Of a stretch of DNA of 40,154 nucleotides, positions 1 through 8,365 are shown one piece after another; the first letter of the stretch is position 1, and every line of letters starts with the position of its first letter. The DNA comes from Gammaproteobacteria bacterium (GTDB lineage Bacteria > Pseudomonadota > Gammaproteobacteria > Pseudomonadales > Azotimanducaceae). The stretch is from positions 1 through 40,154 of the forward strand of contig JAJFKA010000076.1 of NCBI GenBank assembly GCA_021773555.1, in the 5' to 3' direction. The translations under genes were made by a program, and so were the position numbers. The notes beneath the pieces are model-generated. The model made no database searches. It was given only the letters and a program-made list of their open reading frames with translations, and was not told the origin of the DNA.

Positions 1-273
1 GACGCTGTCCTGAAACCGATCAACCAATCCATGGGTGAATTACCATTCACAATCTCTCTTAGACGGTACGTCGAATTGGTCAACTGGACGCTGGTCGCCC
101 AGCAATCCACGAGACCAACGCGGTTCAAGGGAGTTCCGCCAGCGGATCTGTGGCTGGGTCAGTTCATGCCAAAGCCAGGTCGCTGGCAACGGGCGCTCGG
201 TTCGGTTGACGCAATTAAGGACTATGCCCGACAAATCGGTCAATGCTGGATCAGGACTTACTCGGCGGGATGA
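1..273 (+). pseudogene. C-terminal part of a REP-type (Y1-like) transposase, cut by the window edge
   Basis: The frame is open from base 1 to a TGA at 271-273 and encodes about 90 residues. The pattern PFTISLxRYVELVNWT, then a basic and proline-containing stretch, then GRWQRALGSVDAIKDYARQIGQCW resembles the C-terminal region of long REP-associated tyrosine transposases, where a D/N-W-T motif precedes a helical tail ending in a G-x-x-W segment. The catalytic HUH and tyrosine part would lie upstream of the window, so I cannot tell whether the gene is intact. A small hairpin and a tandem repeat follow, which suits a mobile or repeat-rich edge. The family assignment rests on pattern memory only and the fragment could belong to another transposase family. 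Confidence 0.45.
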
Positions 274-277
274 TGTG

Positions 278-293
278 GCGGGGCCAGGCCCGC
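278..293. repeat. Short GC-rich hairpin just after the transposase-like ORF (REP-like?)
   Basis: GCGGG at 278-282 pairs with CCCGC at 289-293 around a six-base loop, and the left arm overlaps a GTGG tetranucleotide at 275-278. REP sequences recognised by RAYT transposases are hairpins with a GTAG/GTGG-type tetranucleotide at the base. The resemblance is suggestive but the stem is only 5 bp and only one copy was noticed. Confidence 0.25.
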
Positions 294-424
294 TAAAGAA
301 TCACTTGCAGCGCCACACTCTAACGCTTGTTGCATTATTTCAATGCAGCTACTTTGACCTCTCGCATGATTTAGCTTCCAGAAGATTGAAATTTCTTCAA
401 TGAGTACGTCCAGGGTGTCTTTTT

Positions 425-508
425 TTGCGCAATAATTCCCTGCATGTCCTCTTTTCACTTTGCGCAATAATTCCCTGCATGTCCTCTTTTCACTGTCCTC
501 TTTTCACT
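425..508. repeat. Tandem direct repeat, 35-bp unit, 2.4 copies
   Basis: Two perfect 35-bp copies lie at 425-459 and 460-494. A third, partial copy of the last 14 bases (GTCCTCTTTTCACT) follows at 495-508. The unit contains an internal TTGCGCAA palindrome. The repeat lies between the transposase-like fragment and the 3' end of the APH-fold kinase gene. No gene is visible in 274-545; apart from the hairpin and this repeat I see nothing there. Confidence 0.85.
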
Positions 509-545
509 CCTTTGAAATGAGATCATGTTTTCAACGATTAATCGA

Positions 546-1439
546 CTACAACAACAATCTATCAAGAGATTCCTTCAGAAACTCGCTCGTCTGTTTTTTT
601 CGACGCGCTTCATCCTCAGGTGCCAACCCCCAATCAGGCATTGTTACCAACGCGGAGGATGATACAAAAGTTTCCCACAACGGCAGATCTGTCGTATCAG
701 GTTTACCGCTGCCAAGATAAAAATCTGTAAAGGTCTCCATAGCAGCACTGCCGTATTCACACATAAGCTCAACCCGGCAACATGCGAGATCAGCCATGGG
801 ATTACCCAGAGATGCATCCTCCCAGTCAATTACCGCAGCTAACCGGCCGTTGTTCCACACGACATTTCCAGGCCAGAAGTCCCCGTGCAGCAACCTTTGC
901 AAATTCGTCTTCGCCGTTAACGAACCAAGAGTACTCAACCAGCTATTGTTGGGATCAAGTTGCCCCAGGTAACTCAGAACACCTGCCACCGGGTCCTCAA
1001 TCGACGGTAAGTCCGGCAACTCGATCTCGGCAGGCTCGAGATCGTGCAGGCTAACAAGAAATCCAGCCATCTGCTCCAGGTGACTGGTCAGATCGTCCGG
1101 ATGCACAGAGGTGGAGCCATTGACAAATTCCGTCACAAGGAAGGGCGAATCCAGCACAGATCCTGAACAGTCAAGATACAACGGCTGGGGCACCTTTGTT
1201 CCCTTGTTGAACAAAGCTCGTAGAAGCTCAAATTCAGTCGCGGTTACATGGTGGCCCCGAGACTTCCAGGCTGACGTACCGTGCTGGCGAACAACGAAGC
1301 AACCAACCTGCCCATTGCGTAGTTCCAGTTCCACCGCATGCATACTCGCCGATACACCGCCTTCAAGGGGGCGATGCCCAGAAACGACGGAGCCCGGAAA
1401 TATTTGCTGCGCTATCAACGTGTAAAGATCTTGTCTCAC
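546..1439 (-). CDS. APH-fold phosphotransferase (aminoglycoside phosphotransferase family, substrate unknown)
   Basis: This 297-residue protein has the kinase-like APH fold. It shows the catalytic loop HGDFWPGN (residues 185-192, with catalytic Asp187 and Asn192) and the metal-binding segment VIDWEDASLGNPMADLA, where Asp205 corresponds to the DFG aspartate. The N-lobe begins around residue 22 with a GGVSASM nucleotide-binding-like stretch. The family phosphorylates aminoglycosides, choline, homoserine or other small molecules, and many members use acyl-CoA-related or unknown substrates. Nothing here identifies the substrate, so resistance should not be assumed. The start is GTG with a weak Shine-Dalgarno. 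It lies downstream of and in the same direction as fliK, separated by 116 bp, and is probably unrelated to motility. Confidence 0.8.
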   Translation of the reverse strand: MRQDLYTLIAQQIFPGSVVSGHRPLEGGVSASMHAVELELRNGQVGCFVVRQHGTSAWKSRGHHVTATEFELLRALFNKGTKVPQPLYLDCSGSVLDSPFLVTEFVNGSTSVHPDDLTSHLEQMAGFLVSLHDLEPAEIELPDLPSIEDPVAGVLSYLGQLDPNNSWLSTLGSLTAKTNLQRLLHGDFWPGNVVWNNGRLAAVIDWEDASLGNPMADLACCRVELMCEYGSAAMETFTDFYLGSGKPDTTDLPLWETFVSSSALVTMPDWGLAPEDEARRKKQTSEFLKESLDRLLL

Positions 1440-1555
1440 GGCCAGTTCCAGGGATTATTAACGCCCCTATTCTACTTCATCAAACTTGGCACGACATAAC
1501 CGGGCTGCCAGGGGTGTCTGTCTGGACATCAGTCATCATCGTGCCAATCAAAAGG

Positions 1556-2959
1556 TCAGATGAACGTATCCACAAATCCTTCCGCCTCATAGGAAGTCCC
1601 CTGGTCAGCTGGCAGACCTGTTTCGGCAACGGGCATTTCATCACTTAAGCCCTGCCACTCCGTGGTGAACCTTGATGCTTCGTCCCGATTATCACTCATA
1701 CTCCGATCATTAACCTCGGCTTCCCCAAGTGTTAAGCCCGCAGCAGCGAATATCTCCCGTAGTCTGGGCAGGCTGTTTTCCATCAACTCTCTTGCCTGCT
1801 GGTTCTGAGTAAAGAAAGTAACACGGGTACCTTCTTCGTCCGTAGCCACTCGAATCTCCAGCGTCCCGAGCGATTGCGGATTAAGTCGGATTTCAGCTGA
1901 CTTAACATCTCCACCTACCATCCAGCGAATCTTCGAACCGACCTCGGCATCCCACCCAGGCTGCCCCGCCGGGGTTGATAATACCGGTAACGAAGGGGGT
2001 TTTTGCACATCAGCAGCAGACGCAGGAGGTGCGGTGAAACTAAATTGTTGACCGGATTGGCGGTTGTTGTCGAGATCCGACGCTGCAACTTCCATGACGG
2101 CGGAAATTAAAGAAACCTGGGTGTCCTGATTTAAAGGGGCCGTCAGGCTGGCGGTGATCAGCTGCGCACGTTTGGTCACTTCTGTGGTTATGCCATCACT
2201 CATCGCGATCGCAGGTGTAAGAGTTGAGGGTAGCTCAGATGCGGCTGGTCCGGGCCTCGCGTTGGCTAAACCCAATATCTTCATTGTACTGCGCGGATCG
2301 ACCGATTGCTCCGCGAGGGATAGTAGAGTCTCGTCGACGCCCGGTCGCCCAGACTGTAATCCGACCAGTGATTGCACATTACCTGGATTGGTTCCGCCGA
2401 TCAGAGTTTCAGCGAGCACACTCGAGACGATGGGTATCTCAACGGCTTGTATCGTTAATCCGGTTACACCTTCTGGTAGTCGAGTGGAATCGAGCTGGCT
2501 GTTAAATACGAGATCATTCACACCCGGCCGTAGATTGTCCTCAACTAGAGATTGGGCGCCCTGAAAAAGGGTGGCAGCAGACTGGTTGTCGCGCAACAAA
2601 TCCTGTGTGTCCTGTGCAAAACCTTTCTGGGTCCAATCAGAAACTAACAGCGGGTCCTCCAGTAAATTCCTCTGCGTTACATCCTGGGTGTCCCGGACTA
2701 CCATATCCTGGGTGTCCCGAATTAAATTTGTGGGGGAGTTGGGTTTGCTGGGTTGATCAGGGGGGGAATCTGGCAGAGTTTTGCCGTTTTGGGGCAGGTT
2801 CTGGCGTGGCTTGCCGGTGTCAGCGGTACTCGACATCTGATCATGCATTGATTCCGAAAATGATTTGCCCGCAGGGCTGCGCTGTGCCTCAGGCCTGCTT
2901 CGCGACGATCCCGAGCTTGTGGTGCGGGTTTCTGCGGGTAAATCGAGGATTAAATTCAT
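1556..2959 (-). CDS. fliK: FliK, flagellar hook-length control protein
   Basis: FliK is a secreted ruler that measures the hook and switches the export gate from hook to filament substrates. This 467-residue protein has a long, low-complexity, Pro/Ser/Thr/Gln-rich N-terminal part. The conserved C-terminal hook-length domain covers about residues 340-440 (EIRLNPQSLGTLEIRV, then LMENSLPRLREIFAAAGLTL). Residues around 80-125 contain three near copies of an (R/Q)DTQD motif. I start at ATG 2959 because AAGGA lies just upstream and the protein then begins MNLILDLP; an in-frame upstream codon at 2986 has no such support. It follows fliJ by 63 bp, ends the fliE-K operon, and divergent length and sequence are typical of FliK. 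Confidence 0.9.
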   Translation of the reverse strand: MNLILDLPAETRTTSSGSSRSRPEAQRSPAGKSFSESMHDQMSSTADTGKPRQNLPQNGKTLPDSPPDQPSKPNSPTNLIRDTQDMVVRDTQDVTQRNLLEDPLLVSDWTQKGFAQDTQDLLRDNQSAATLFQGAQSLVEDNLRPGVNDLVFNSQLDSTRLPEGVTGLTIQAVEIPIVSSVLAETLIGGTNPGNVQSLVGLQSGRPGVDETLLSLAEQSVDPRSTMKILGLANARPGPAASELPSTLTPAIAMSDGITTEVTKRAQLITASLTAPLNQDTQVSLISAVMEVAASDLDNNRQSGQQFSFTAPPASAADVQKPPSLPVLSTPAGQPGWDAEVGSKIRWMVGGDVKSAEIRLNPQSLGTLEIRVATDEEGTRVTFFTQNQQARELMENSLPRLREIFAAAGLTLGEAEVNDRSMSDNRDEASRFTTEWQGLSDEMPVAETGLPADQGTSYEAEGFVDTFI

Positions 2960-3022
2960 TTGAGCTTCCTTCGTAAAGTCGAGCACTACGAAAAGTGCAA
3001 TTTCCTTGCCAACAAGATCCCT

Positions 3023-3469
3023 TTATCGCGACCGATCGGTGATCTTGCGAGAGGTGACGAGATCTTCGCTGCGCGTATCGACAATTTTCTCGGCCGCCGC
3101 TTGTTCATCCTTTTGCATTTTTGTGAAAGCATTGTCCAGAGAATTAGCCTTGCGGTACTCCTGACGCCAGCGCGCTTCGCCTGACCTCAAGTGATCATTA
3201 TGATTTTCAACGGTGGAGCCCTGCTGATCGATTGCGTCGTTGAGACCACGAAAAAACAGGTGAAAATTACGTAGCGCCGTGACATCAACGCCCTCGGTAA
3301 CCACACGCTTTAACTGATCCGAGTACTCTTTACGATAGTCGTTGAGCTGTGTCAGCTGTTCATCCTGTTCGGTAAGCGCCCGCTTCAATCGCCGTAGTTC
3401 GTAACCTGCCAGCCGCTCCTTGCTGCGTGCCAGTCTGGCGAGCTTTTGCATCCGATTAGAACGCTTCAA
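3023..3469 (-). CDS. fliJ: FliJ, flagellar export chaperone/ATPase stalk protein
   Basis: FliJ is a small coiled-coil protein that sits in the FliI hexamer like the gamma subunit of F-ATPase and helps escort export chaperones. This 148-residue product matches the family length of about 147. It is highly charged and helical throughout, with heptad-like stretches such as RLAGYELRRLKRALTEQDEQLTQL and a basic C-terminus. The start is TTG, immediately after the fliI TAA. A good GGAGAGG Shine-Dalgarno lies 7 bases upstream of it, whereas the first in-frame ATG (3451) has none. It lies between fliI and fliK, the canonical place. Confidence 0.88.
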   Translation of the reverse strand: MKRSNRMQKLARLARSKERLAGYELRRLKRALTEQDEQLTQLNDYRKEYSDQLKRVVTEGVDVTALRNFHLFFRGLNDAIDQQGSTVENHNDHLRSGEARWRQEYRKANSLDNAFTKMQKDEQAAAEKIVDTRSEDLVTSRKITDRSR

Positions 3470-4819
3470 TTACTCACCTCTCCATCGACTCCCCAGTTCC
3501 TTCAGACTTACAAGGCTCGCTTTAAGATCCAGCTTTTCATGAATGTCCTGTTGGATGAAGCCCTCCAGATGAGGATGAAAGGTTATCGCCCGGTCAATCG
3601 CAATATCGGAACCCGCCTGGTAGGCACCCACGCTGATCAGGTCCCTGCTCTGCTCGTAAATCGAAGACAGCTTGCGATATTCCCGCGAAAGACTCATCTG
3701 CTCCTTGTCCACGATGTTGATCATAGAACGTGAGATGGAAGCCTCGATATCAATTGCCGGATACACACCAGATTCCGCAGCAGTCCTGGACAGTTGGATG
3801 TGACCGTCGAGAATCGCACGAGCTGCATCCGCGATTGGTTCATTCGGATCATCACCTTCCACAAGTACGGTGTAAATTCCGGTAATGGACCCGACTCTCG
3901 CATTACCGACACGCTCGATAAGTTGCGGAAGTTTGGCGAACACAGAAGGGGGATACCCTTTCGTGACCGGGAATTCACCAATGGACAAGGCCACCTCACG
4001 CAGCGCCTGTGCAAAACGGGTTAATGAATCCATGAGCAGAAGTACGTTCAGTCCTTTGTCACGATAATATTCAGCAATCGCAGTCGCACGGAGCGCGCCG
4101 TGAATCCGCAACAATGGGGTCGCATCTGCCGGGGTGGCGACGACCACAGATCGCGCCAGGCCGCTGACCATCAAGGTTTCATCGACAAACTCCTTGACCT
4201 CCCGGCCCCGTTCGCCAATTAATCCAACAACGACTACATCTGCTTTGGTATTGCGCGTCATCATCCCGAGCAAGGTACTCTTTCCAACGCCACTACCGGC
4301 AAACAAGCCGACTCGCTGGCCCTTGCCGATGGTGAGCAAGCCATTCACCGCTCGCACGCCAACATCCAGCGGCTCAGTAATCCCTGGCCGACTCATCGGA
4401 TTGATGGGTTTCCCCTGAAGTGGAATACGTTTGTTGAGCAGCAGCGGGCCTTTATCATCAAGTGGCACACCCGCACCATCGATTATTCTGCCAATTAAGC
4501 TGTCACCCACGGCCACCGCGCCAGAGCGTAGAGTTGGTACCACGCGGCAACCTGGTGTCAGCCCATGGATGGGACCAATCGGCATCAGATACAGTCGGTC
4601 CTCAGAGAAACCGACAACTTCTGCAGGCACAGATTCACCATGGGGCACTTCTACAAGACACTGGCTGCCAACCGGTGCCACACAACCTTTCGCCTCAAGC
4701 GTCAAGCCGACCATTCGAACCAGCCTACCCTCGACAACCGGCATCATGGCTGGAACCTGAGCCGAATATCGATTCAGGTGTTGGTGTAGTCGGTTACTCC
4801 GAGATGAACTCATCATCAT
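3470..4819 (-). CDS. fliI: FliI, flagellum-specific export ATPase
   Basis: FliI is the F1-beta-like ATPase of the flagellar type III export apparatus and works at the cytoplasmic face with FliH and FliJ. The Walker A motif GLFAGSGVGKSTLL, Walker B LNVLLLMDSLTRFAQALREV, and the GYPPSVFAKLPQLIERVG and GDDPNEPIADAARAILDGHIQLSR segments are all present and typical. I choose ATG 4819, the first of three tandem ATG codons, giving 449 residues. A TTG 15 bases upstream (4834) is also possible and would lengthen the overlap with fliH. Even the ATG start overlaps fliH by 26 bp, indicating translational coupling. Confidence 0.96.
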   Translation of the reverse strand: MMMSSSRSNRLHQHLNRYSAQVPAMMPVVEGRLVRMVGLTLEAKGCVAPVGSQCLVEVPHGESVPAEVVGFSEDRLYLMPIGPIHGLTPGCRVVPTLRSGAVAVGDSLIGRIIDGAGVPLDDKGPLLLNKRIPLQGKPINPMSRPGITEPLDVGVRAVNGLLTIGKGQRVGLFAGSGVGKSTLLGMMTRNTKADVVVVGLIGERGREVKEFVDETLMVSGLARSVVVATPADATPLLRIHGALRATAIAEYYRDKGLNVLLLMDSLTRFAQALREVALSIGEFPVTKGYPPSVFAKLPQLIERVGNARVGSITGIYTVLVEGDDPNEPIADAARAILDGHIQLSRTAAESGVYPAIDIEASISRSMINIVDKEQMSLSREYRKLSSIYEQSRDLISVGAYQAGSDIAIDRAITFHPHLEGFIQQDIHEKLDLKASLVSLKELGSRWRGE

Positions 4820-5399
4820 CCAGGGATGCTTCAAGAATGGCGATGACCTGATCCGCCAGTTTGCAGTTTACGGTTGAGTTGTTTGACTGCACCCGGCAAT
4901 CTCCCCGCTCTATTTCCGCATCATCAATAATTTTCCACGCGAGGCTGCTCTCGTGCAGCTGGTCCCTGAAGGCCGCGGCGTCACCCGGATTTAATAGAAT
5001 CGACACGTTAAAATCTTCCCCGGGCAGGTTGCCGACAATTTTTTCTATCATTGAATACATCGCCTCTGGCGAAACTGTCAGTTCGCGATGAATAATCTGT
5101 TCGGCGATCTTGCCCGACAAAGACACAAGGTCTCGGGCAATCTGATCGTCAAAGTCGTGGGTATAAGCATTGAGCGATTCCAGAACTTTCGCGAACTGGT
5201 TAACCATCATTGCGGTCTCACTCCGGGCTTTCTCGATGCCTTCCTTTCTGCCGAGCTCAAACCCTTCGGCGTAGGCCTCTTTAAGCACCTTGTCCGCCTT
5301 TACCTCAAGGTCAACACCGCGGGGTACCTGATGGTTGAAATTAGGCATTTGCCACGGAATAAAGTCAAAATTTCTTGTACTCAAATCAGTGCTAGACAT
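4794..5399 (-). CDS. fliH: FliH, negative regulator/stator of the export ATPase
   Basis: FliH forms a dimeric stalk tethering FliI to the C-ring protein FliN, like the b/delta subunits of F-ATPase. The 201-residue product has a short N-terminal segment (FIPWQMPNF), a charged helical stretch with AEGFELGRKEGIEKAR (glycine-spaced GxxxG-like repeats typical of FliH), and a C-terminal globular domain with LLNPGDAAAFRDQL and IERGDCRVQ. The start is ATG 5399 with a perfect AGGAGG upstream, and it overlaps the fliG stop by 8 bp. An upstream in-frame start at 5441 would lie deep inside fliG and is less likely. Confidence 0.93.
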   Translation of the reverse strand: MSSTDLSTRNFDFIPWQMPNFNHQVPRGVDLEVKADKVLKEAYAEGFELGRKEGIEKARSETAMMVNQFAKVLESLNAYTHDFDDQIARDLVSLSGKIAEQIIHRELTVSPEAMYSMIEKIVGNLPGEDFNVSILLNPGDAAAFRDQLHESSLAWKIIDDAEIERGDCRVQSNNSTVNCKLADQVIAILEASLDDDEFISE

Positions 5400-6399
5400 A
5401 TTCCTCCTCACCTTTATCACCGAAGCTAATTTCCCCTTCATCAGCGAGTCGCGCCGCTGTGTTCAGAATTTCCTTCTGTGCTCCTTCAACCTCACTGAGC
5501 TTGATGGGGCCACGTATCTCGATATCTTCCTTCAACATATCCGCCGCTCTTCGCGACATATTGTTGTAGAACTTATTGCGCAGATTCTCATCGCTGCCTT
5601 TAAGTGCAAGCACGAGACTTTCAGTTTCAATCTCGCGCAGCATTCTTTGCATTTCGCGATCTGTCAGTGCCAGCAGGTTCTCAAATATGAACATCTTTTC
5701 GCGGATCGACTCGCAAATATCCTCGTGGGTTTCCTGAATCACATCCATGATCGAGGACTCCATTTCAGAGGTGAGAAAGTTCAGGATGCTGGCCGCAGTA
5801 CGTACACCATCAACCTGGGAATCAGAGGTAAAGGTACTTTCCTGCAATTGTTTCTGCATCATGTCGTTGAGTTCAGTCAGCGCACTCGGATTGATAGAAT
5901 TGAGATTCGCCACACGAATCATGATTTCCGGTCGCTTAGCCGCGGGTAATGCTTTCAAAACCTGCGCCGCATGCTCACCTTCAAGTGACAGCAAAACGAT
6001 CGCGCAGATTTGTGGATGTTCATCCTGTATTAGTGCGGCAACGGCACCCGCTTCCATCCACTTTAGCGCTTCGAGACCCTGAGGCGATTGTGCCTGCAGA
6101 ATCCGACTCAACATGCTTTTAGCTTTCTCTTCACCCAACGCCTCATGCAGGACGCGCCTTATGTAGTCGTCTGATCCAACAAGATGCGTCGAACCACTTC
6201 TGACGGTCTCGGTAAACTGCCCGACAACACTCGCGACCTTCTCTGGTGCAACAGACGAAAGCGCGGTCATCGCTTCACCGACGTTCTGGACTTCCATGGG
6301 ATTTAGCTGGCGTAACACGGAGGCAGCTGCCTCTTCCCCAAGGCTGAGCAGAAATACTGCGGCTCGTTCAGCCCCGCTCATTTGTTGCACATCAGCCAT
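5392..6399 (-). CDS. fliG: FliG, flagellar motor switch and torque-generating protein
   Basis: FliG forms the upper C-ring, binds FliF through its N-terminal domain and interacts with the stator through its C-terminal domain. The 335-residue protein carries the EHPQICAIVLLSLEGEHAAQVL middle domain and the C-terminal segment KGSDENLRNKFYNNMSRRAAD. Charges matching the E. coli torque residues K264, R281, D288, D289 and R297 are kept as Lys, Arg, Glu, Asp and Lys. The MFIF segment before the C-terminal domain agrees with the MFxF hinge. It overlaps fliF by 8 bp and fliH by 8 bp. Confidence 0.97.
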   Translation of the reverse strand: MADVQQMSGAERAAVFLLSLGEEAAASVLRQLNPMEVQNVGEAMTALSSVAPEKVASVVGQFTETVRSGSTHLVGSDDYIRRVLHEALGEEKAKSMLSRILQAQSPQGLEALKWMEAGAVAALIQDEHPQICAIVLLSLEGEHAAQVLKALPAAKRPEIMIRVANLNSINPSALTELNDMMQKQLQESTFTSDSQVDGVRTAASILNFLTSEMESSIMDVIQETHEDICESIREKMFIFENLLALTDREMQRMLREIETESLVLALKGSDENLRNKFYNNMSRRAADMLKEDIEIRGPIKLSEVEGAQKEILNTAARLADEGEISFGDKGEEEYV

Positions 6400-7987
6400 C
6401 TTCCTGCACCCATTCCTTGATTACCTGCGCAACCTTGTTCGGATCCTCCCGGACGAGTGCCCGGGCTCCCAGCAGCTGTTGATCGTAACCTGATAGCTGT
6501 AACGCTTCTCCATGACCCTGTCCCGACAATGTGATCTGTTCATTGCCTACTTCGACTCCTCTGCTCGATACTACGGCACCACTTCCGTCACCTACCGCTA
6601 ATGCGGGCCTCATAGCAGCCGCCGGGGCGGTGGAAGTTAATCGATTCAACAACGGACGAAGTACGCCAAAAACGATGAACACAACGCCAAGCAAACCGAT
6701 CAGTTGCTTACCGAAACTCGTGATCCAGCTCTGCTTCCAGAAAGGTGTCTCCAAAATTTCCTGGTCAATTACAGTTTCGAGAAACGGTGCGTTGACCACG
6801 TTGATGGTATCACCACGTTGTTCATTGAATCCGACTGCTTCCTTGACAAGGTTCTGAATTTGCAGGATTTCCTGCTCTGATAGTTGCAGCCGTTCAACAG
6901 ATCCGTCCGCACGTAACTGCCTGCGATAATCAACCACGAGGGCAACCGAAATTTTCTTGATATTTCCTGGCTGTTCCTTGATATGGCTGATCGTATGATC
7001 GACTTCATAGTTTCTCGTTGCTTTCAGTGTCCGGTTTGCAACCGACGTCTCCGGCTCGCTGGTTTCGTCCTCGGTAGCACTTACGATTGGTACCGGACTG
7101 CCACCTTTTTCGCTGACTGTCTGCTCGCTGCGAAGCGACAGGCTTTTGGGATCATAATTTTCACTGGTTCTCTCGATTGAAACAAAGTCCAGATCGGCAA
7201 CCACCTGCGCGCGGACACCTTCTGCACCCAGAATCGGTGAGAGAATTTCCATGATGCTGCCAACATATTTCGCTTCAATTTCGCGAGTAAATCGATGCTG
7301 CTCAGTGCTGGCTAACATGTCCTTTGATGATGAGTTCTTTGACAACAGCCTGCCTTTCTGATCCACCAGGGTCACATCTCCATGCTCCAATCCTGGTACG
7401 CTGGAGGCAACGAGGTAAACCATACCAGTCAATTGATCCTCATTGAGTTCACGACCGGGATGCAGATTTACCAGAATCGACGCATTGGCACGGTCCCTGT
7501 TCCTGACAAACGCAGTTTGCTTGGGAATGGCCAGGTGGACGCGAGCCGCGCGTACACTTTCAAGTGTTTCAATCGATGCGGCAAGCTCCTCTTCGAGGGC
7601 ACGATGATACCTCGCCTTTTCGATGAAGCTGCTGGTTCCCAGAGATTGCTCGTCGTACAGTATGTTGAATCCTCGACTGGAAATACTCGGTAGTCCTTCG
7701 CTGGCCAGTTTGAGTCTTACTTTGTGCACTCGCTGCGTCGGAATCGTCACGAGACCAGTGCCTGGTTCGAGTCGGTAGGGCTCAAGCATCCGATCGAGCG
7801 CCTGTGTAATCTGAGCCGTTTCCTGATCCTCCAGGTTGCCAAACAAAACCACGTAGTCCGGCGTTTGCGACCAGAGCATAATCCCGACACCAACCGCGAT
7901 GCTGATGGAAAAACCAATCAGTAAACCGAGCTGCCGAATCATCGGCATCTGGCTTAAGAGCTTGAAACTGTCTAATAGTTTATCCAT
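6392..7987 (-). CDS. fliF: FliF, flagellar MS-ring protein
   Basis: FliF builds the MS ring in the inner membrane, the base on which the C-ring, rod and export gate assemble. The protein has 531 residues. A first membrane segment lies near residues 20-40 (LGLLIGFSISIAVGVGIMLW). The periplasmic ring-building domains follow, with EQSLGTSSFIEKARYHRALEEELAASIETLESVRAARVHLAIP. A second membrane segment lies near residues 435-460 (LIGLLGVVFIVFGVLRPLL). The C-terminal tail ends VAQVIKEWVQED, the FliG-binding motif. It is translationally coupled to fliG. A GAGG Shine-Dalgarno precedes the ATG closely. Confidence 0.97.
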   Translation of the reverse strand: MDKLLDSFKLLSQMPMIRQLGLLIGFSISIAVGVGIMLWSQTPDYVVLFGNLEDQETAQITQALDRMLEPYRLEPGTGLVTIPTQRVHKVRLKLASEGLPSISSRGFNILYDEQSLGTSSFIEKARYHRALEEELAASIETLESVRAARVHLAIPKQTAFVRNRDRANASILVNLHPGRELNEDQLTGMVYLVASSVPGLEHGDVTLVDQKGRLLSKNSSSKDMLASTEQHRFTREIEAKYVGSIMEILSPILGAEGVRAQVVADLDFVSIERTSENYDPKSLSLRSEQTVSEKGGSPVPIVSATEDETSEPETSVANRTLKATRNYEVDHTISHIKEQPGNIKKISVALVVDYRRQLRADGSVERLQLSEQEILQIQNLVKEAVGFNEQRGDTINVVNAPFLETVIDQEILETPFWKQSWITSFGKQLIGLLGVVFIVFGVLRPLLNRLTSTAPAAAMRPALAVGDGSGAVVSSRGVEVGNEQITLSGQGHGEALQLSGYDQQLLGARALVREDPNKVAQVIKEWVQEDG

Positions 7988-8025
7988 TACCTCGACTTAC
8001 TCATTCCAAATTTACTTTTTGCAGG

Positions 8026-8340
8026 TTAAACCTGCATGTTCATAATTTCCTGGTAGGCAGAAAGCAGCTTGTTTCTAACCTGGTTCATCGCCTGAAAAGA
8101 TATGCTCGCCTTTTGGACGGCGATCATAACTTCCGGCAGCTCCACATTTTCCTTGCCGAGCTCAAATGCCTGCGCAAGCTCCTTTGCCTGTTGCTGGGTA
8201 TCGTTTACCTTTTCAATTGATTCTTTCAACAGCTGGCCAAATTCAACGCCCCCACCAGATTCTACTTTCGGGAGTGCGGTCGCATTTACGCTCAGCGCAC
8301 GCATCTGGGCCAATACCTGGGTGATATCCATGTCCGTCAT
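8026..8340 (-). CDS. fliE: FliE, MS-ring/rod junction protein
   Basis: FliE is a small protein that joins the MS ring to the proximal rod and is among the first axial substrates exported. The 104-residue product matches the family length. It has the conserved C-terminal pattern VMIAVQKASISFQAMNQVRNKLLSAYQEIMNMQV and an LLKESIEKVNDTQ amphipathic helix. An AAGGAG lies 8 bases before the ATG. It begins 25 bp after fleR. I found no sigma-54 motif in that gap or in the nearby end of fleR, so fliE may be read through from fleSR or from an undetected promoter. Confidence 0.95.
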   Translation of the reverse strand: MTDMDITQVLAQMRALSVNATALPKVESGGGVEFGQLLKESIEKVNDTQQQAKELAQAFELGKENVELPEVMIAVQKASISFQAMNQVRNKLLSAYQEIMNMQV

Positions 8341-8365
8341 CTAAGTCTCTCCTTGTTGCTTCACA

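Noticed and set aside
441-508. CRISPR array for the direct repeats
   Set aside because: The copies are adjacent with no spacers, so this is a simple tandem duplication.
546-1439. Reading the APH-fold kinase as an antibiotic-resistance gene
   Set aside because: The fold is shared by many small-molecule kinases, and no resistance-type features or mobile context directly around it support that call.
1486-1493. TTGGCACG resembling a sigma-54 -24 element on the plus strand
   Set aside because: The bases 10 positions after GG are CC rather than GC, there is no TTGC box, and no plus-strand gene follows.
1540-1556. CGTGCCAAT near the fliK end, like a reverse sigma-54 -24 box
   Set aside because: No GC lies 10 bases away on the required side, and it would point into the 3' end of fliK.
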